Assembly: GCF_003641205.1 (NCBI RefSeq) | Contig: NZ_CP032762.1 | Location: 5,166,001 to 5,230,000, forward strand | DNA: 64,000 nt | Source: Rhodococcus sp. P1Y | Lineage (GTDB): Bacteria; Actinomycetota; Actinomycetes; Mycobacteriales; Mycobacteriaceae | Direction of reading: 5' to 3' | Part shown: in pieces, positions 36,197 to 45,802 of the stretch | Layout of the letters: each line of letters starts with the position of its first letter | Position numbering within the stretch: position 1 is the first letter of the stretch | Translations under genes and position numbers: made by a program | Notes under the pieces: generated by a model | Told to the model about the DNA's origin: nothing | Database searches by the model: none | What the model saw: only the letters and a program-made list of their open reading frames with translations

Positions 36197-36936
36197 AGTG
36201 TCTCCCCCGTCGTGTTCAGCACGATCTGCACTGCCTCGTCGACGCTGTCGGTGCAGTGGATGAGCTCGAGATCTTTTCGCGACACCTTGCCCTGTGCCAC
36301 CAGAGTGTTCTTGATCCAGTCGATCAAGCCCGACCAGAACTCGGTGCCCAGCAGGATGATCGGGAATCGAGTGACTTTTTCGGTCTGCACCAGAGTGAGC
36401 GCCTCGAACAGCTCGTCCAAGGTACCGAACCCGCCCGGCAGACAGACGAACGCCTGAGAGTACTTGACGAACATCGTCTTTCGGACGAAGAAGTAACGGA
36501 AGTTGACCCCGAGATCGACCCACTCGTTGAGCCCCTGCTCGAAGGGGAGCTCGATTCCGAGACCGATGGAGTACCCGTCCGCGTCGCAGGCTCCCCGGTT
36601 CGCACCTTCCATCGCTCCGGGTCCTCCGCCGGTGATGACCGCGAATCCTGCTTCGGCCAGGGACTTTCCGAGCTCGCGGGCTTGCGCGTACTCCGGGTGA
36701 TCCACGGGTGTTCGTGCCGACCCGAAAACCGTCACGGCTTTGGGGACTTCGGCGAGGGCGCCGAACCCCTCGACGAACTCGCTCTGAATCCGCAGCACTC
36801 GCCAGGTATCGGTGTGGATCCAATTGCCGGGTCCCCGTTGGTCGAGCAACCGCTGATCCGAGGTGGAGGATTCCGAATTCCGTCCACGCCGAAGCACTAC
36901 CGGCCCTTTGTGCCTGATCGCCTTCTCGTCGTCCAT
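36193..36936 (-). CDS. Second LOG family protein
   Basis: 247-residue LOG-type protein with an extra ~60-residue N-terminal segment. VFGSARTPVDHPEY, ITGGGPGAMEGANRGA and PGGFGTLDELFEAL are present; the longer LOG subgroup often acts as a PpnN-like nucleosidase. It overlaps the shorter LOG gene (GTGA) and begins 9 bases after dapE, so all three are likely co-transcribed. Division of labour between the two LOGs is unknown. Confidence 0.87.
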   Translation of the reverse strand: MDDEKAIRHKGPVVLRRGRNSESSTSDQRLLDQRGPGNWIHTDTWRVLRIQSEFVEGFGALAEVPKAVTVFGSARTPVDHPEYAQARELGKSLAEAGFAVITGGGPGAMEGANRGACDADGYSIGLGIELPFEQGLNEWVDLGVNFRYFFVRKTMFVKYSQAFVCLPGGFGTLDELFEALTLVQTEKVTRFPIILLGTEFWSGLIDWIKNTLVAQGKVSRKDLELIHCTDSVDEAVQIVLNTTGETL

Positions 36937-36945
36937 GCGGACAGG

Positions 36946-38040
36946 CTACGGGTTGGAAAGATAGGCTCGCAGGACGCGGGTGACGTCGGTGATCTGCTGG
37001 ACCGGGACGCGCTCGTCCCTCTTGTGCGCGAGGTTCGGATCTCCGGGGCCGTAGTTGACCGCGGGGATCCCCAGGGCCGAGAACCGCGAGACGTCGGTCC
37101 AGCCGTACTTGGCTCGGAACTGCCCACCCGCGGCCTCGATGAGCGCAGCGGCAGCGGGAGCAGCGAGACCGGGCAATGCACCGGGGGAAGCATCGGTAAC
37201 CTCGAAACCGAGATCCAAGCCGTCGACCACTTCACGAACATGCTCGATTGCCTGCTCGACGCTTCGGTCCGGCGCGAACCTGAAATTCACGTCGAGTTCG
37301 GCCACGTCGGGGACGACGTTTCCTGCGACGCCACCGGAAATGCGGACCGCCTGCAGACCCTCACGATAGACACACCCGTCGATGTCCACCTGGCGAGCCT
37401 CGTACGACGCGAGCCGATTCAGGACGGCACCGAACTTGTGGATCGCGTTGTCTCCCAACCATGATCGCGCACTGTGGGCACGGGTTCCGCTGGCCGACAA
37501 CCGCACTCGAAGTGTGCCCTGGCAACCGGCTTCGATGAAACCGCCCGAGGGTTCACCCAGAATCGCGACGTCGGCCTGCAGCCACTCGGGCAGCTCACGT
37601 TCGATTCGGCCGAGGCCGTTCTTCGTGGCCTCGATCTCCTCGCAGTCGTAGAAGACGAGCGTGAGGTCGTGCACCGCGTCGGTGACAGTGGCCGCCAAGT
37701 GCAGGAAGACTGCGTCGCCCGACTTCATGTCCACCGTGCCGCACCCGTGGATGACGTCGCCGTCCGCATGGTCTCTCTCGCGGCGACTCGGCACATTGTC
37801 GGCGATCGGCACGGTGTCGAGGTGTCCTGCCAGCATCACACGGCTAGGCAGTCCGCGATCGGTTCGCGCCAGAACAGCGTTGCCGTTGCGGACGATCTCG
37901 AATCCGGTGGTCTGACTGCGGAGAGCGGCCTCCACTGCGTCGGCGACGACGCTCTCGTCCTGCGAGACGCTGGGGATGTCCACCAGCGCCGCAGTCAGGT
38001 CGATCGGATCGGCATGCAGGTCCAACTCGGGAAAACTCAC
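36946..38040 (-). CDS. dapE: Succinyl-diaminopimelate desuccinylase
   Basis: 364-residue M20 metallopeptidase-family enzyme making LL-diaminopimelate for lysine and peptidoglycan. Di-zinc motifs are complete: [39 protein letters not shown] and a late His in PNLAHKRDE. It follows the propeller gene by 9 bases and precedes the LOG pair. dapD lies 1 kb away, divergent, and dapC at 56 kb. Confidence 0.93.
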   Translation of the reverse strand: MSFPELDLHADPIDLTAALVDIPSVSQDESVVADAVEAALRSQTTGFEIVRNGNAVLARTDRGLPSRVMLAGHLDTVPIADNVPSRRERDHADGDVIHGCGTVDMKSGDAVFLHLAATVTDAVHDLTLVFYDCEEIEATKNGLGRIERELPEWLQADVAILGEPSGGFIEAGCQGTLRVRLSASGTRAHSARSWLGDNAIHKFGAVLNRLASYEARQVDIDGCVYREGLQAVRISGGVAGNVVPDVAELDVNFRFAPDRSVEQAIEHVREVVDGLDLGFEVTDASPGALPGLAAPAAAALIEAAGGQFRAKYGWTDVSRFSALGIPAVNYGPGDPNLAHKRDERVPVQQITDVTRVLRAYLSNP

Positions 38041-38049
38041 TCGGTCAGA

Positions 38050-38970
38050 CTAAGCGGCACCACCGGGAATCTCGTATACCGCGCCGTCGAACCCCGCGCG
38101 GAACAGTCGACCTTCGGAAAACCCCTGGCTACCGCGTCCGTAAATGACAACACTCGACGTTGGAATGCCGCTGCCGAGGATGCAGTAACTACCAGGTGCA
38201 TCGATGCGCACGATCTGTCCGCGTGTGTTGAACGGCACGACGGGACGGCCGTTCCTGTCGAGCGTGAGCCCGTCCGGCGCGCTGAGCGAATCCAGCCCGT
38301 TCAGGTCGAGGATGCTTTCGGGAGCGGACGGGTTCGCGATCGGGATTCTGCTCACCCCGGAGTTCACGAACGTCCGGGAGACGTACAGGTACTGCCCAGC
38401 CTCGTCGAGCACGGCGCCGTTGGCGCTGGGGAACCTGGCCCACGCGGGATTCACTGTGCCGTCGGGCCTGATCTGCCCGATCAGGCTTCCGAAATCGTTT
38501 GTGGCGTACACGGTTCCGTCATCGGCCACCGCGAGCCCGTTGGCAGCACTCAGACCGGTGGCGAATGTACTGGTCTCGAGCGTGTCGACGTTCAACCGAA
38601 CGATGCCTGCAGCCTTCACGATGTCCCCGACGAGAACGAGGGGGTTGGCGCCGTAGCCGACCAGCAGGGTGCCGTCGGGCATCCAAGCGAGAGCGCCCCC
38701 ACCCCCGGACACCTTCGCGATCTCGTAGGCGGGCGATCCCGGTGCGTCGATGCGGTAGACACGACCGCTGAGAATATCCGTCGTGTAGAGCCTGCCGGAG
38801 CTGTCGACGGCCGCGCCCTCCAAGGCTGTGCCGCCGATCTGCGCCACTTTCACCGGCGCGGCTGAAGCACCTGCGCACACCGGCGCGGCAGATGCTTCGG
38901 GCGCACCGAACACGGCTGTTCCAGTAATCAAGAGTGCTGCCGCAAGGACGGCAGATCGAATTCGTTTCAT
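38050..38970 (-). CDS. Secreted SMP-30/beta-propeller-like protein
   Basis: 306-residue exported protein. Signal peptide about residues 1-28 (cleavage near ASA). The mature region has repeated beta-propeller strands: AVDSSGRLYTTD, WMPDGTLLVGYG, VADDGTVYATND, LTLDRNGRPVVPFN. No lactonase metal ligands can be assigned with confidence. It lies between dapD (divergent, 49 bp away) and dapE and may be cotranscribed with dapE. Function not recognised. Confidence 0.78.
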   Translation of the reverse strand: MKRIRSAVLAAALLITGTAVFGAPEASAAPVCAGASAAPVKVAQIGGTALEGAAVDSSGRLYTTDILSGRVYRIDAPGSPAYEIAKVSGGGGALAWMPDGTLLVGYGANPLVLVGDIVKAAGIVRLNVDTLETSTFATGLSAANGLAVADDGTVYATNDFGSLIGQIRPDGTVNPAWARFPSANGAVLDEAGQYLYVSRTFVNSGVSRIPIANPSAPESILDLNGLDSLSAPDGLTLDRNGRPVVPFNTRGQIVRIDAPGSYCILGSGIPTSSVVIYGRGSQGFSEGRLFRAGFDGAVYEIPGGAA

Positions 38971-39019
38971 ATGGCTCCCCCTCCACCCATGCCATGTCTA
39001 CACCGTATTCTCGACACCT

Positions 39020-39973
39020 GTGAGCGCACAGGGAGCATCTGCAATCGGTCTGGCCAACATCACTACCGCTGGAGTCGTACTCGACACCTGGTACCCGAGC
39101 CCCGAGCTCGGCGAATACGCCGAGACCGGCACCACCCGACTCGAGGGCTCGGACATCCCTTCCGAGCTGGCCGAACTTGTCGGACCCGACACCGCCCGCG
39201 GCGTCGACGTCGTAGCCGTGCGCACCACGATCGCATCCATCGACGACGCCCCGATCGACGCGCACGACGTCTACTTGCGCCTGCACCTGCTCTCGCATCG
39301 GCTCGTCCAGCCACACGGGCTCAGCCTCGACGGTCAGTTCGGTTTCCTCGCCAACGTGGTCTGGACCAACTTCGGTCCCGCCGCGGTCGAAGGCTTCGAA
39401 ACCGTTCGAGCACGCCTGCGTGCCCGCGGCCACGTCACCGTGTATTCGGTCGACAAGTTTCCGAGGCTCGTCGACTACGTCGTCCCCTCCGGCGTCCGTA
39501 TCGCCGACGCCGACCGTGTGCGTCTCGGTGCGCACCTCGCCAGCGGCACCACCGTCATGCACGAGGGGTTCGTCAACTTCAACGCGGGCACTCTCGGCAA
39601 CTCGATGGTCGAAGGTCGCATCTCGGCCGGCGTGCTCGTCGGCGACGGCTCGGACGTCGGTGGCGGCGCCTCGATCATGGGCACTTTGTCCGGCGGCGGC
39701 AAGAACGTCATTTCTCTCGGCAAGAGTTGCCTCCTCGGCGCCAATTCCGGACTCGGCATCTCGCTCGGTGACGACTGCGTCGTCGAGGCAGGCCTCTACA
39801 TCACTGCAGGTACCAAGGTCACTGGGCCCGACGGAACGGTCGTCAAAGCAGCGACGCTCAGCGGTAAGAACAACCTGCTGTTCCGTCGTAACTCGGTGTC
39901 CGGCGCCGTCGAGGTAGTGCCGTGGAAGGGCACGGGCGTCGAACTGAACGCGGCCCTGCACGCCAACGACTGA
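39020..39973 (+). CDS. dapD: Tetrahydrodipicolinate N-succinyltransferase
   Basis: 317-residue acyltransferase of the actinobacterial DapD type, the length of the M. tuberculosis enzyme. It succinylates tetrahydrodipicolinate in DAP/lysine synthesis. The C-terminal half is a left-handed beta helix (GTTVMHEGFVNFNAGTLGNS, GGGASIMGTLSGGG, LLGANSGLGISLGDDCVVEAG). GTG 39020 fits the family N-terminus; the upstream open frame is antisense to the propeller gene. Confidence 0.93.
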   Translation: MSAQGASAIGLANITTAGVVLDTWYPSPELGEYAETGTTRLEGSDIPSELAELVGPDTARGVDVVAVRTTIASIDDAPIDAHDVYLRLHLLSHRLVQPHGLSLDGQFGFLANVVWTNFGPAAVEGFETVRARLRARGHVTVYSVDKFPRLVDYVVPSGVRIADADRVRLGAHLASGTTVMHEGFVNFNAGTLGNSMVEGRISAGVLVGDGSDVGGGASIMGTLSGGGKNVISLGKSCLLGANSGLGISLGDDCVVEAGLYITAGTKVTGPDGTVVKAATLSGKNNLLFRRNSVSGAVEVVPWKGTGVELNAALHAND

Positions 39974-40081
39974 CCCGAGTCGGGTATTATTCCCCAGCGC
40001 TTCCACCAGGAAGATTCCCGCAGCTTGACTCCTCGGCGCGGACGACTGCATTGAACCGTGATCAGTTCGGCGAGGGCGAAA

Positions 40082-40795
40082 ATGAGCGCGACGTTGGTAC
40101 TTGGAGCATGCGGTGGGGCCGGCACGACGACGGCAACGGCCGTTCTCGCAAATCTGTGGGCCCTTGATGGGGAGACCGCGGTGGCTGTGGATGCGACGGT
40201 CGGTGGCGGCGACTTGGTCGACCGAGCAGCCGATCACACCGTGTCCGCGTCGACGATCGAGACGGGGTTGGACGACGCTGCGATGTCGGCGTCGAGTTCG
40301 GGCGCCAGGGTGCTCGGTCGCTCCTGGCTCGATGCCGCCGAGCCGGACTTCGAGCGACTCGATTGGTACCTCGGTCATCGGGCCGACGTCTCGCTCTACG
40401 ATTTCGGCCATCGCGGTTTCGGTCGCTACGGCGCGCATCCCGTCGTCTCCGACCCGTCGGCGACGATTGTGCTCACCGTTCCCGCGCGGCCCGATGCATT
40501 CGGCCGCGCGAAGACTGCTCTGCAGACCATCTCATTGATCATCGGCGAACGGGCAGCGCGCCGCACCTCTGTCGTCGTCACGCACCAGCTACCAGGTGCA
40601 CCGGTGATCGACATCGCCGAGATGCGTCGCAAACTGGCCGGCCGAGCTCGCGCCGTCGACGAGATCCCGTACGACCCTCACCTCGGGACTGGCCTGGCGA
40701 TCACCGCGTCCGAGCTGGCACCGGATACCACCCGCGCGTACGAGCGAGTGCGAGCTCGGTGCGGTTCCGAGGCTTCGGGCACACTGTCGGCGTGA
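40082..40795 (+). CDS. MinD/ParA-like ATPase with altered P-loop
   Basis: 237-residue protein of the MinD/ParA fold. The P-loop reads GACGGAGTTTATA (residues 8-20), where the usual KGGxGKTT has lost both lysines. AVAVDATVGGGDLVDRA, LYDFGHRG and IVLTVPARPDAF match the following strands. Similar lysine-less loops occur in septum-site (Ssd-like) proteins of actinobacteria. ATG 40082 is the start with homology; a longer frame begins at 40058. It overlaps the P450 gene by GTGA, so the genes are coupled. Role unknown. Confidence 0.75.
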   Translation: MSATLVLGACGGAGTTTATAVLANLWALDGETAVAVDATVGGGDLVDRAADHTVSASTIETGLDDAAMSASSSGARVLGRSWLDAAEPDFERLDWYLGHRADVSLYDFGHRGFGRYGAHPVVSDPSATIVLTVPARPDAFGRAKTALQTISLIIGERAARRTSVVVTHQLPGAPVIDIAEMRRKLAGRARAVDEIPYDPHLGTGLAITASELAPDTTRAYERVRARCGSEASGTLSA

Positions 40796-42141
40796 CGATA
40801 CCGACTCCTCGTTTCCGCTTGCCCGTCCTCGGCGACGTCCTGAGCATCGACGCGGACAAACCGACTCAGCGCGAGCTGCGGATGGCCGCCGAACTCGGAC
40901 CGATCTTCGAACGGAAGATCCTGAAGCACCGGCTCGTCGTCGTCAGCGGTGCAGACCTCGTGGCCGAGTTGAACGACGAAACGCGGTTCGCGAAGTTTCT
41001 GGCGTTACCGCACCGAAAGCTTCGCGCGCTCGGTGGTGACGGCCTGTTCACAGCGTTCAACTCCGAACCGAACTGGGGAGCAGCACACCGCATCCTGATG
41101 CCCGGCTTCAGCCGGGACGCCATGCGTACGTACCACCGGGTGATGACCGAGGTCGCCGCCGAACTCGTCGAGCACTGGGGCCGTCGGCCGAACACGTCGA
41201 TCGACGTCACTGCAGACCTGAACAAGTTGACGCTCGAGAACATGGCACGAGCAGGCTTCGGATACAGCTTCGATGCGTTCGTTTCCAAGGATGACGAGTT
41301 CGTGGCCGCAATCGTGCGCATTCTCGGATTCGTCAACCGTACGTCCAACGATCTGCCGTTCATGCGGGTGTTCCGCCGCGGCGAGAGCGCGCGCAACGAA
41401 CGCGACATCGCGTACGTGCACGGAGTTGTCGACGACGTGATCGAGCGCCGGTTGCACAATCCGGACACCCGCCACGACGATCTGCTCGACCTGATGCTGC
41501 ACACCCCGGATCCGGAGACCGGCGAGACACTCGACCGAATCAACATTCGCCATCAGGTACTCACCTTCCTCGTAGCGGGCAACGAGACAACGGCGGGCAC
41601 GCTCGCATTTGCGCTGTACTTTCTCGCGACGCACCCGGATGTGGCCGCGAAAGTCCGAGCCGAGGTCGACTCGGCTGTGGATCCAATCTCGTTCGAAGGC
41701 GTCTCGAAGCTGCGCTACACCCGAAGCGTCGTGGACGAGACGCTGAGGCTGTGGCCGTCGGCGCCCGGCTACTTCAGAAAAGCGCGTGAAGACACCTCCA
41801 TCGGCGACGGCCAGTACTCGATGAAGGCAGGAGAATGGGCGTTTGTTCTCACTCTCGGTGTCCACCGCGATCCGGTCTGGGGTCCCGACCCGGAACGATT
41901 CGATCCCGATCGATTCTCTTCCGAACGCGCCAAATCCCGGCCCGCACAGGCATATCGTCCGTTCGGCACCGGGATGAGAGGGTGCATCGGACGTCAATTC
42001 GCGCTGCACGAGTCCGTCCTGACCCTCGCTGAGCTGACACGCGCGTTCGAGTTCGAACTCGAGGATGGGTACGAGCTGGATGTGCAGGAATCACTCACAC
42101 TCAAACCACAGAACATGCGCATGACAGTGCGTTCGAGGTGA
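40792..42141 (+). CDS. Cytochrome P450, CYP102 (BM3 haem domain)-like
   Basis: 449-residue monooxygenase. I-helix motif AGNETTAG, K-helix ETLR, and the haem loop PFGTGMRGCIGRQFALHE with the axial Cys near residue 398. The end of the protein (ELDVQESLTLKP) strongly resembles the P450 BM3 haem domain, which hydroxylates fatty acids. Unlike BM3 it stops right after this region, with no fused reductase, so it needs separate redox partners. GTG 40792 overlaps the upstream gene; the stop overlaps the next gene by GTGA. Confidence 0.9.
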   Translation: MTIPTPRFRLPVLGDVLSIDADKPTQRELRMAAELGPIFERKILKHRLVVVSGADLVAELNDETRFAKFLALPHRKLRALGGDGLFTAFNSEPNWGAAHRILMPGFSRDAMRTYHRVMTEVAAELVEHWGRRPNTSIDVTADLNKLTLENMARAGFGYSFDAFVSKDDEFVAAIVRILGFVNRTSNDLPFMRVFRRGESARNERDIAYVHGVVDDVIERRLHNPDTRHDDLLDLMLHTPDPETGETLDRINIRHQVLTFLVAGNETTAGTLAFALYFLATHPDVAAKVRAEVDSAVDPISFEGVSKLRYTRSVVDETLRLWPSAPGYFRKAREDTSIGDGQYSMKAGEWAFVLTLGVHRDPVWGPDPERFDPDRFSSERAKSRPAQAYRPFGTGMRGCIGRQFALHESVLTLAELTRAFEFELEDGYELDVQESLTLKPQNMRMTVRSR

Positions 42142-43151
42142 CTCCTCCGAGCGCCGAATGGACGCTGATCGAAACACTCATGCCGGGCGAGATGAACGTG
42201 GTCGCAAAGGGTGGCCATCCGCGCAGTCTGCGCGAATCCCTGTCCCTGCAACGCTTGTCGCCCGACCCAAGGATCGCGGTCGAGCCCTTTCTCGTCCGTG
42301 CCCTCACTGCCGGTCGGCGATACGAAGAGCAGACCGAAATTCGCAGTCGCGCCGGCTCGACGACGTTCCGACTTCTGGCCGAGCCGGTGATGGGTCCCAC
42401 CGGCGCCGTGCACGCGCTTCAGCTGTGGATTGCCCCGACCGACCGTGATGTGAGTCCGCCCCGACGTGCATCAGGGGTGAGTTGGCTACTCCACAAGGGT
42501 GTCATCGCACAAACCCTCGAAGCGTCGATGATGTCCGGCGTCGAACCCACCGATCACGTTCCCGAGCGAACTCCCGCCGAGTACTACGCCAAATCCATCC
42601 GGTTCGACGACACGGAAGGTCTGTTCGCGCTGTGCTTGGCGCCGTCGGAGGGCGACAGTTGGGAAGGTTCCTTCTCGGTCTTGCACGCCGACGGTCGAGT
42701 AATGCGGTGGCATTGCCACGCGCGCGCATGCCTCGAACCGGAAGAGGTCGGCGTCCGGGTTCTGTGGCACGACGTCACCGACACAGTCGCACCGGACCGA
42801 CCGATTCTCGACGTACTGGCGCGTCGGCGGGGAATGGACGCACGCGGAATCTTCGCTGCGCTTCTCGTTCCGAGGCAGGGCTACCTCGCGATGTGGCTCA
42901 GTGATACGCCTGCACCGTGGGTGCGGTGGCGCGATGTCTCCTCCGGGGACGATGTGTTCCATCCCGACGATCTCGCCGTCATTTCGGACTCGCACAGACG
43001 CTTGCTCGAGGGCGGTGACCACGAGGAAGTCACCGTCAGGACACGGGGGTCAGAGGGCACCGAGGAGTGGGTAGCGACGCGCATGCGCATCTCGACCTAC
43101 CCCGGTGACCTGGGTGAACACCTCGCGGTAGTCGACATGTATCGGGACTAA
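42138..43151 (+). CDS. PAS-like sensor protein without output domain
   Basis: 337-residue soluble protein. Two or three PAS-like repeats can be seen: [20 protein letters not shown] ending LWHDVTDTV (about 180-225), and [20 protein letters not shown] followed by [11 protein letters not shown] (about 275-325). The N-terminal 110 residues may be a third related domain. No kinase, GGDEF or DNA-binding domain follows. GTG 42138 overlaps the P450 stop, so it is co-translated with the ATPase and P450. May sense a ligand or product of the P450; that is inference. Confidence 0.7.
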   Translation: MTPPSAEWTLIETLMPGEMNVVAKGGHPRSLRESLSLQRLSPDPRIAVEPFLVRALTAGRRYEEQTEIRSRAGSTTFRLLAEPVMGPTGAVHALQLWIAPTDRDVSPPRRASGVSWLLHKGVIAQTLEASMMSGVEPTDHVPERTPAEYYAKSIRFDDTEGLFALCLAPSEGDSWEGSFSVLHADGRVMRWHCHARACLEPEEVGVRVLWHDVTDTVAPDRPILDVLARRRGMDARGIFAALLVPRQGYLAMWLSDTPAPWVRWRDVSSGDDVFHPDDLAVISDSHRRLLEGGDHEEVTVRTRGSEGTEEWVATRMRISTYPGDLGEHLAVVDMYRD

Positions 43152-43585
43152 CCGATCGACCTCAAAGATTCGAGGGTGCGCACCACTGCACGAGCCGCCT
43201 CGACACCCTTCTTCTCGAGATGATTGGAGAAGAACTCGCTGTGGTCGGAGTGTTCGTGGAAGTGATGCGGAGTCAGCACTACCGAGAAGACCGGAACGTC
43301 GGTGTCCAACTGAACACGCATGAGACCGTCGATGACGGCGGTCTCGACGAACTCGTGACGGTAGATCCCGCCGTCCACGACGAGAGCGGCCGCAACGATC
43401 GCGGCGTACTTGCCTGTTCGCGCCAAGCGCTGCGCATGCAGAGGGATCTCGAACGCCCCCGGCACTTCGAACGTTTCGACTTCGCCGCCGAATTCGGCTA
43501 CGAATCCTTGCCGTGCACGGTCGACCAGATCTTTGTGCCAGGTGGCTTGAACGAACGCTACTGTTCCGGGCATGTCGTTGGTCAT
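43148..43585 (-). CDS. 6,7-dimethyl-8-ribityllumazine synthase, type II (RibH2-like)
   Basis: 145-residue lumazine synthase family protein catalysing the penultimate step of riboflavin synthesis. [18 protein letters not shown] at the start and [15 protein letters not shown] with the substrate pocket resemble the decameric type II (Brucella RibH2) enzymes. The catalytic His region HHFHEH is present. No other rib gene is nearby, so this may be a stress- or light-linked duplicate. It converges with the PAS gene (4-base overlap). Confidence 0.87.
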   Translation of the reverse strand: MTNDMPGTVAFVQATWHKDLVDRARQGFVAEFGGEVETFEVPGAFEIPLHAQRLARTGKYAAIVAAALVVDGGIYRHEFVETAVIDGLMRVQLDTDVPVFSVVLTPHHFHEHSDHSEFFSNHLEKKGVEAARAVVRTLESLRSIG

Positions 43586-43595
43586 TCCTTCGATG

Positions 43596-44018
43596 TTAGT
43601 GGGCGAGTAGGTCGAGAGTCTGCTCGTCGGGTTTTCCGGAGAAGTATTTGTCGAGGACCTTGCCGAATACCTCGGTACCAGGGGCGGCTTCGGCGAACAA
43701 CGTGATCGACGAATGGAGTTTCAGATCGTCGGGGTACCCGAAGATCTCGCCGGCGCTTTTGCCTTCCACCTTTGCCACCAACTTCGCGGCCTGCAGCAGC
43801 CGAGGCCCGAGGATCTCGTGTTCGAGGTACAGCGTGGCTTCGGTGATATCTGCAATTGCGAAATGCTGCGCCGTTGCACTGAGCCCGAGTCCCGCCAGTT
43901 GCGGAAAGACGAACCACATCCAATGTGTCCGCTTCTTCCCTGCCTTCAGCTCGGCGCGGACGGCGTCCCAAACACGGTCCTGCGCATCGACGAACCGCTG
44001 CAGGTCGTACTCGTTCAT
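43596..44018 (-). CDS. DUF1810 family protein
   Basis: 140-residue soluble protein of the DUF1810 (calpastatin-like) family. The hallmark [14 protein letters not shown] is present, followed by the Ala-rich segment [18 protein letters not shown] and the C-terminal [20 protein letters not shown] 44018 overlaps the stop of the CoA-binding gene (ATGA). Function unknown. Confidence 0.85.
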   Translation of the reverse strand: MNEYDLQRFVDAQDRVWDAVRAELKAGKKRTHWMWFVFPQLAGLGLSATAQHFAIADITEATLYLEHEILGPRLLQAAKLVAKVEGKSAGEIFGYPDDLKLHSSITLFAEAAPGTEVFGKVLDKYFSGKPDEQTLDLLAH

Positions 44019-44503
44019 ACCGCTCTCGCTCTGCGCGAATCGATGACTCCTGTGTCGAATCCCGCCAGATGCAGGCCGCCGTGGAACCGCGCGTGTTCGA
44101 TTTTGAGGCATCGGTCCATGACGACGTTCAGTGCCGCAGCTTCGGCGTCGGCTGCGACCTGCTCGTGCCACAAACCCAACTGCAGCCAGATTGTCTTGGC
44201 ACCGACGTCGATCGTCTCCTGGAGTACCGAGGGAAGATCGTCGTACTTACGGAACACATCGACCAGGTCCGGGACCTTCGGTAGGTCCGCAAGCGTCGGA
44301 TAAACCGGGGTTCCCTCGATGTCCGCGACGGTGGGATTGACGAGAAATATCTCGTAGTCGCTCGTGGAGGCCAGATACTTGTTCACGAAATAGCTTGCAC
44401 GAGAGGGATTTTTGGAGGCCCCCACGATCGCCACCGTCTTGGTCTCACGCAGAATCCGCTGCCGCTGCTGCGCCGACGGGCCCTGCCATATGCGTTCGGT
44501 CAT
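44015..44503 (-). CDS. CoA-binding domain protein (YccU-like)
   Basis: 162-residue protein with a Rossmann-type CoA-binding domain: VAIVGASKNPSRASYFV, FLVNPTVADIEG, VDVFRKYDDLPSVL and TIWLQLGLWHEQV. Stand-alone proteins of this type bind CoA and may be regulatory. It overlaps both metY upstream and the DUF1810 gene downstream by four bases, so the three are coupled. Confidence 0.87.
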   Translation of the reverse strand: MTERIWQGPSAQQRQRILRETKTVAIVGASKNPSRASYFVNKYLASTSDYEIFLVNPTVADIEGTPVYPTLADLPKVPDLVDVFRKYDDLPSVLQETIDVGAKTIWLQLGLWHEQVAADAEAAALNVVMDRCLKIEHARFHGGLHLAGFDTGVIDSRRARAV

Positions 44504-45798
44504 TCCCGCTCCCGTCCAGTAGCCAGTGTCAGCGCTTGGTCCAGGTCCCAGAGTATGTCCGAGGTGTCCTCGAGTCCGACGCTGATTCGAACAAGTTCGG
44601 GTCCGACCCCCGCGCCCCGCAACTGCTCGTCGGTGAGTTGACGGTGGGTGGTGCTGCCAGGATGGATGACAAGGGTGCGGACGTCCCCGATGTTGGCGAC
44701 ATGGCTGGCAACCTGGACGCTCTCGACGAATTTCTGACCGGCCTCGCGTCCGCCGGCGAGCCCGAAGGCAAACACCGCGCCCGGACCGGCCGGGAGGTAG
44801 CGCTTGGCTCGTTCGTGATGCTCGTGCGTCGGCAGACCGGCCCACTTCACGTACTCGACGCGAGGGTCGTCGTCGAGCCATGTGGCAACGCGATGTGCAT
44901 TCTCGACGTGCGCGTCCATACGCTGCGGCAACGTTTCGACACCTTGAATCAAGGTGAAAGCAGACTGAGCGGGCAACGATCCACCGATATCGCGGAGTTG
45001 CTCGCTGCGGAGCTTCGTCAGAAATCCGTACTCGCCGAAGTTTCCCCACCACGACAACCCGCCGTACGACGCAACAGGTTCTGTCATCTGGGGGAATCGG
45101 CCACTACCCCAGTCGAATCGGCCGGCCTCGACCACGAGCCCTCCCAGTGTCGAACCGTGCCCACCGAGGAACTTCGTCGCCGAATGCACCACGATGTCCG
45201 CCCCGAATTCGATCGGTCGGCACAGCCACGGCGTCGCCATGGTGGCGTCGACTACCAGTGGAATGCCGTTTTCGTGCGCGACCGCCGCGAGACCTTCGAG
45301 ATCCGCAATCTCTCCCGAGGGGTTCCCGATGACCTCGACGTAGATCAGCTTGGTTCGATCGGTCACGGCGGCGGCGTAGCCGCTCGGATCGGTGCCGTTC
45401 ACGAAGGTGGTCTCGACACCGAACCTTCTGAGCGTCACGTCGAGTTGGGTAACCGTTCCTCCGTACAGGCCGGCTGCTGCGACGATGTGGTCACCGCTGC
45501 CGGCGAGCGCCGCGAACACAGCGAACTCCGCAGCGAGCCCGCTGGCGAACGCCACTGCACCGATGCCGCCCTCGAGGCTTGCAACGCGCTCCTCGAGGGC
45601 GGCAACAGTGGGATTGGCGATGCGGCTGTAGACATTTCCGTACTTCTGCAGAGCGAAGAGATCCCCCGCGTCGGCCGAGTTCTCGAACACATAGCCAGCC
45701 GTTTGATAGATCGGCACCGCGCGCGAACCGGTCGCCGGGTCCGGTCGAGCGCCTGCATGAATCGCACGCGTACGCAGACCGAAGGTTCTCTCGCTCAT
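44500..45798 (-). CDS. metY: O-acetylhomoserine sulfhydrylase family PLP enzyme
   Basis: 432-residue Cys/Met metabolism PLP enzyme, probably O-acetyl-L-homoserine sulfhydrylase making homocysteine from sulfide. Typical elements: RAIHAGARPDPATGSRAVPI, NVYSRIANPTVAALEERVA, and the PLP lysine in VHSATKFLGGHG; HPGSTTH near the C-terminus. ATG start just 4 bases after the osmC stop; it overlaps the next gene by four bases. Confidence 0.9.
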   Translation of the reverse strand: MSERTFGLRTRAIHAGARPDPATGSRAVPIYQTAGYVFENSADAGDLFALQKYGNVYSRIANPTVAALEERVASLEGGIGAVAFASGLAAEFAVFAALAGSGDHIVAAAGLYGGTVTQLDVTLRRFGVETTFVNGTDPSGYAAAVTDRTKLIYVEVIGNPSGEIADLEGLAAVAHENGIPLVVDATMATPWLCRPIEFGADIVVHSATKFLGGHGSTLGGLVVEAGRFDWGSGRFPQMTEPVASYGGLSWWGNFGEYGFLTKLRSEQLRDIGGSLPAQSAFTLIQGVETLPQRMDAHVENAHRVATWLDDDPRVEYVKWAGLPTHEHHERAKRYLPAGPGAVFAFGLAGGREAGQKFVESVQVASHVANIGDVRTLVIHPGSTTHRQLTDEQLRGAGVGPELVRISVGLEDTSDILWDLDQALTLATGRERE

Positions 45799-45802
45799 CG
45801 GA

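Noticed and set aside
36118..37464. 448-residue plus-strand open frame
   Set aside because: Antisense to the LOG pair and dapE.
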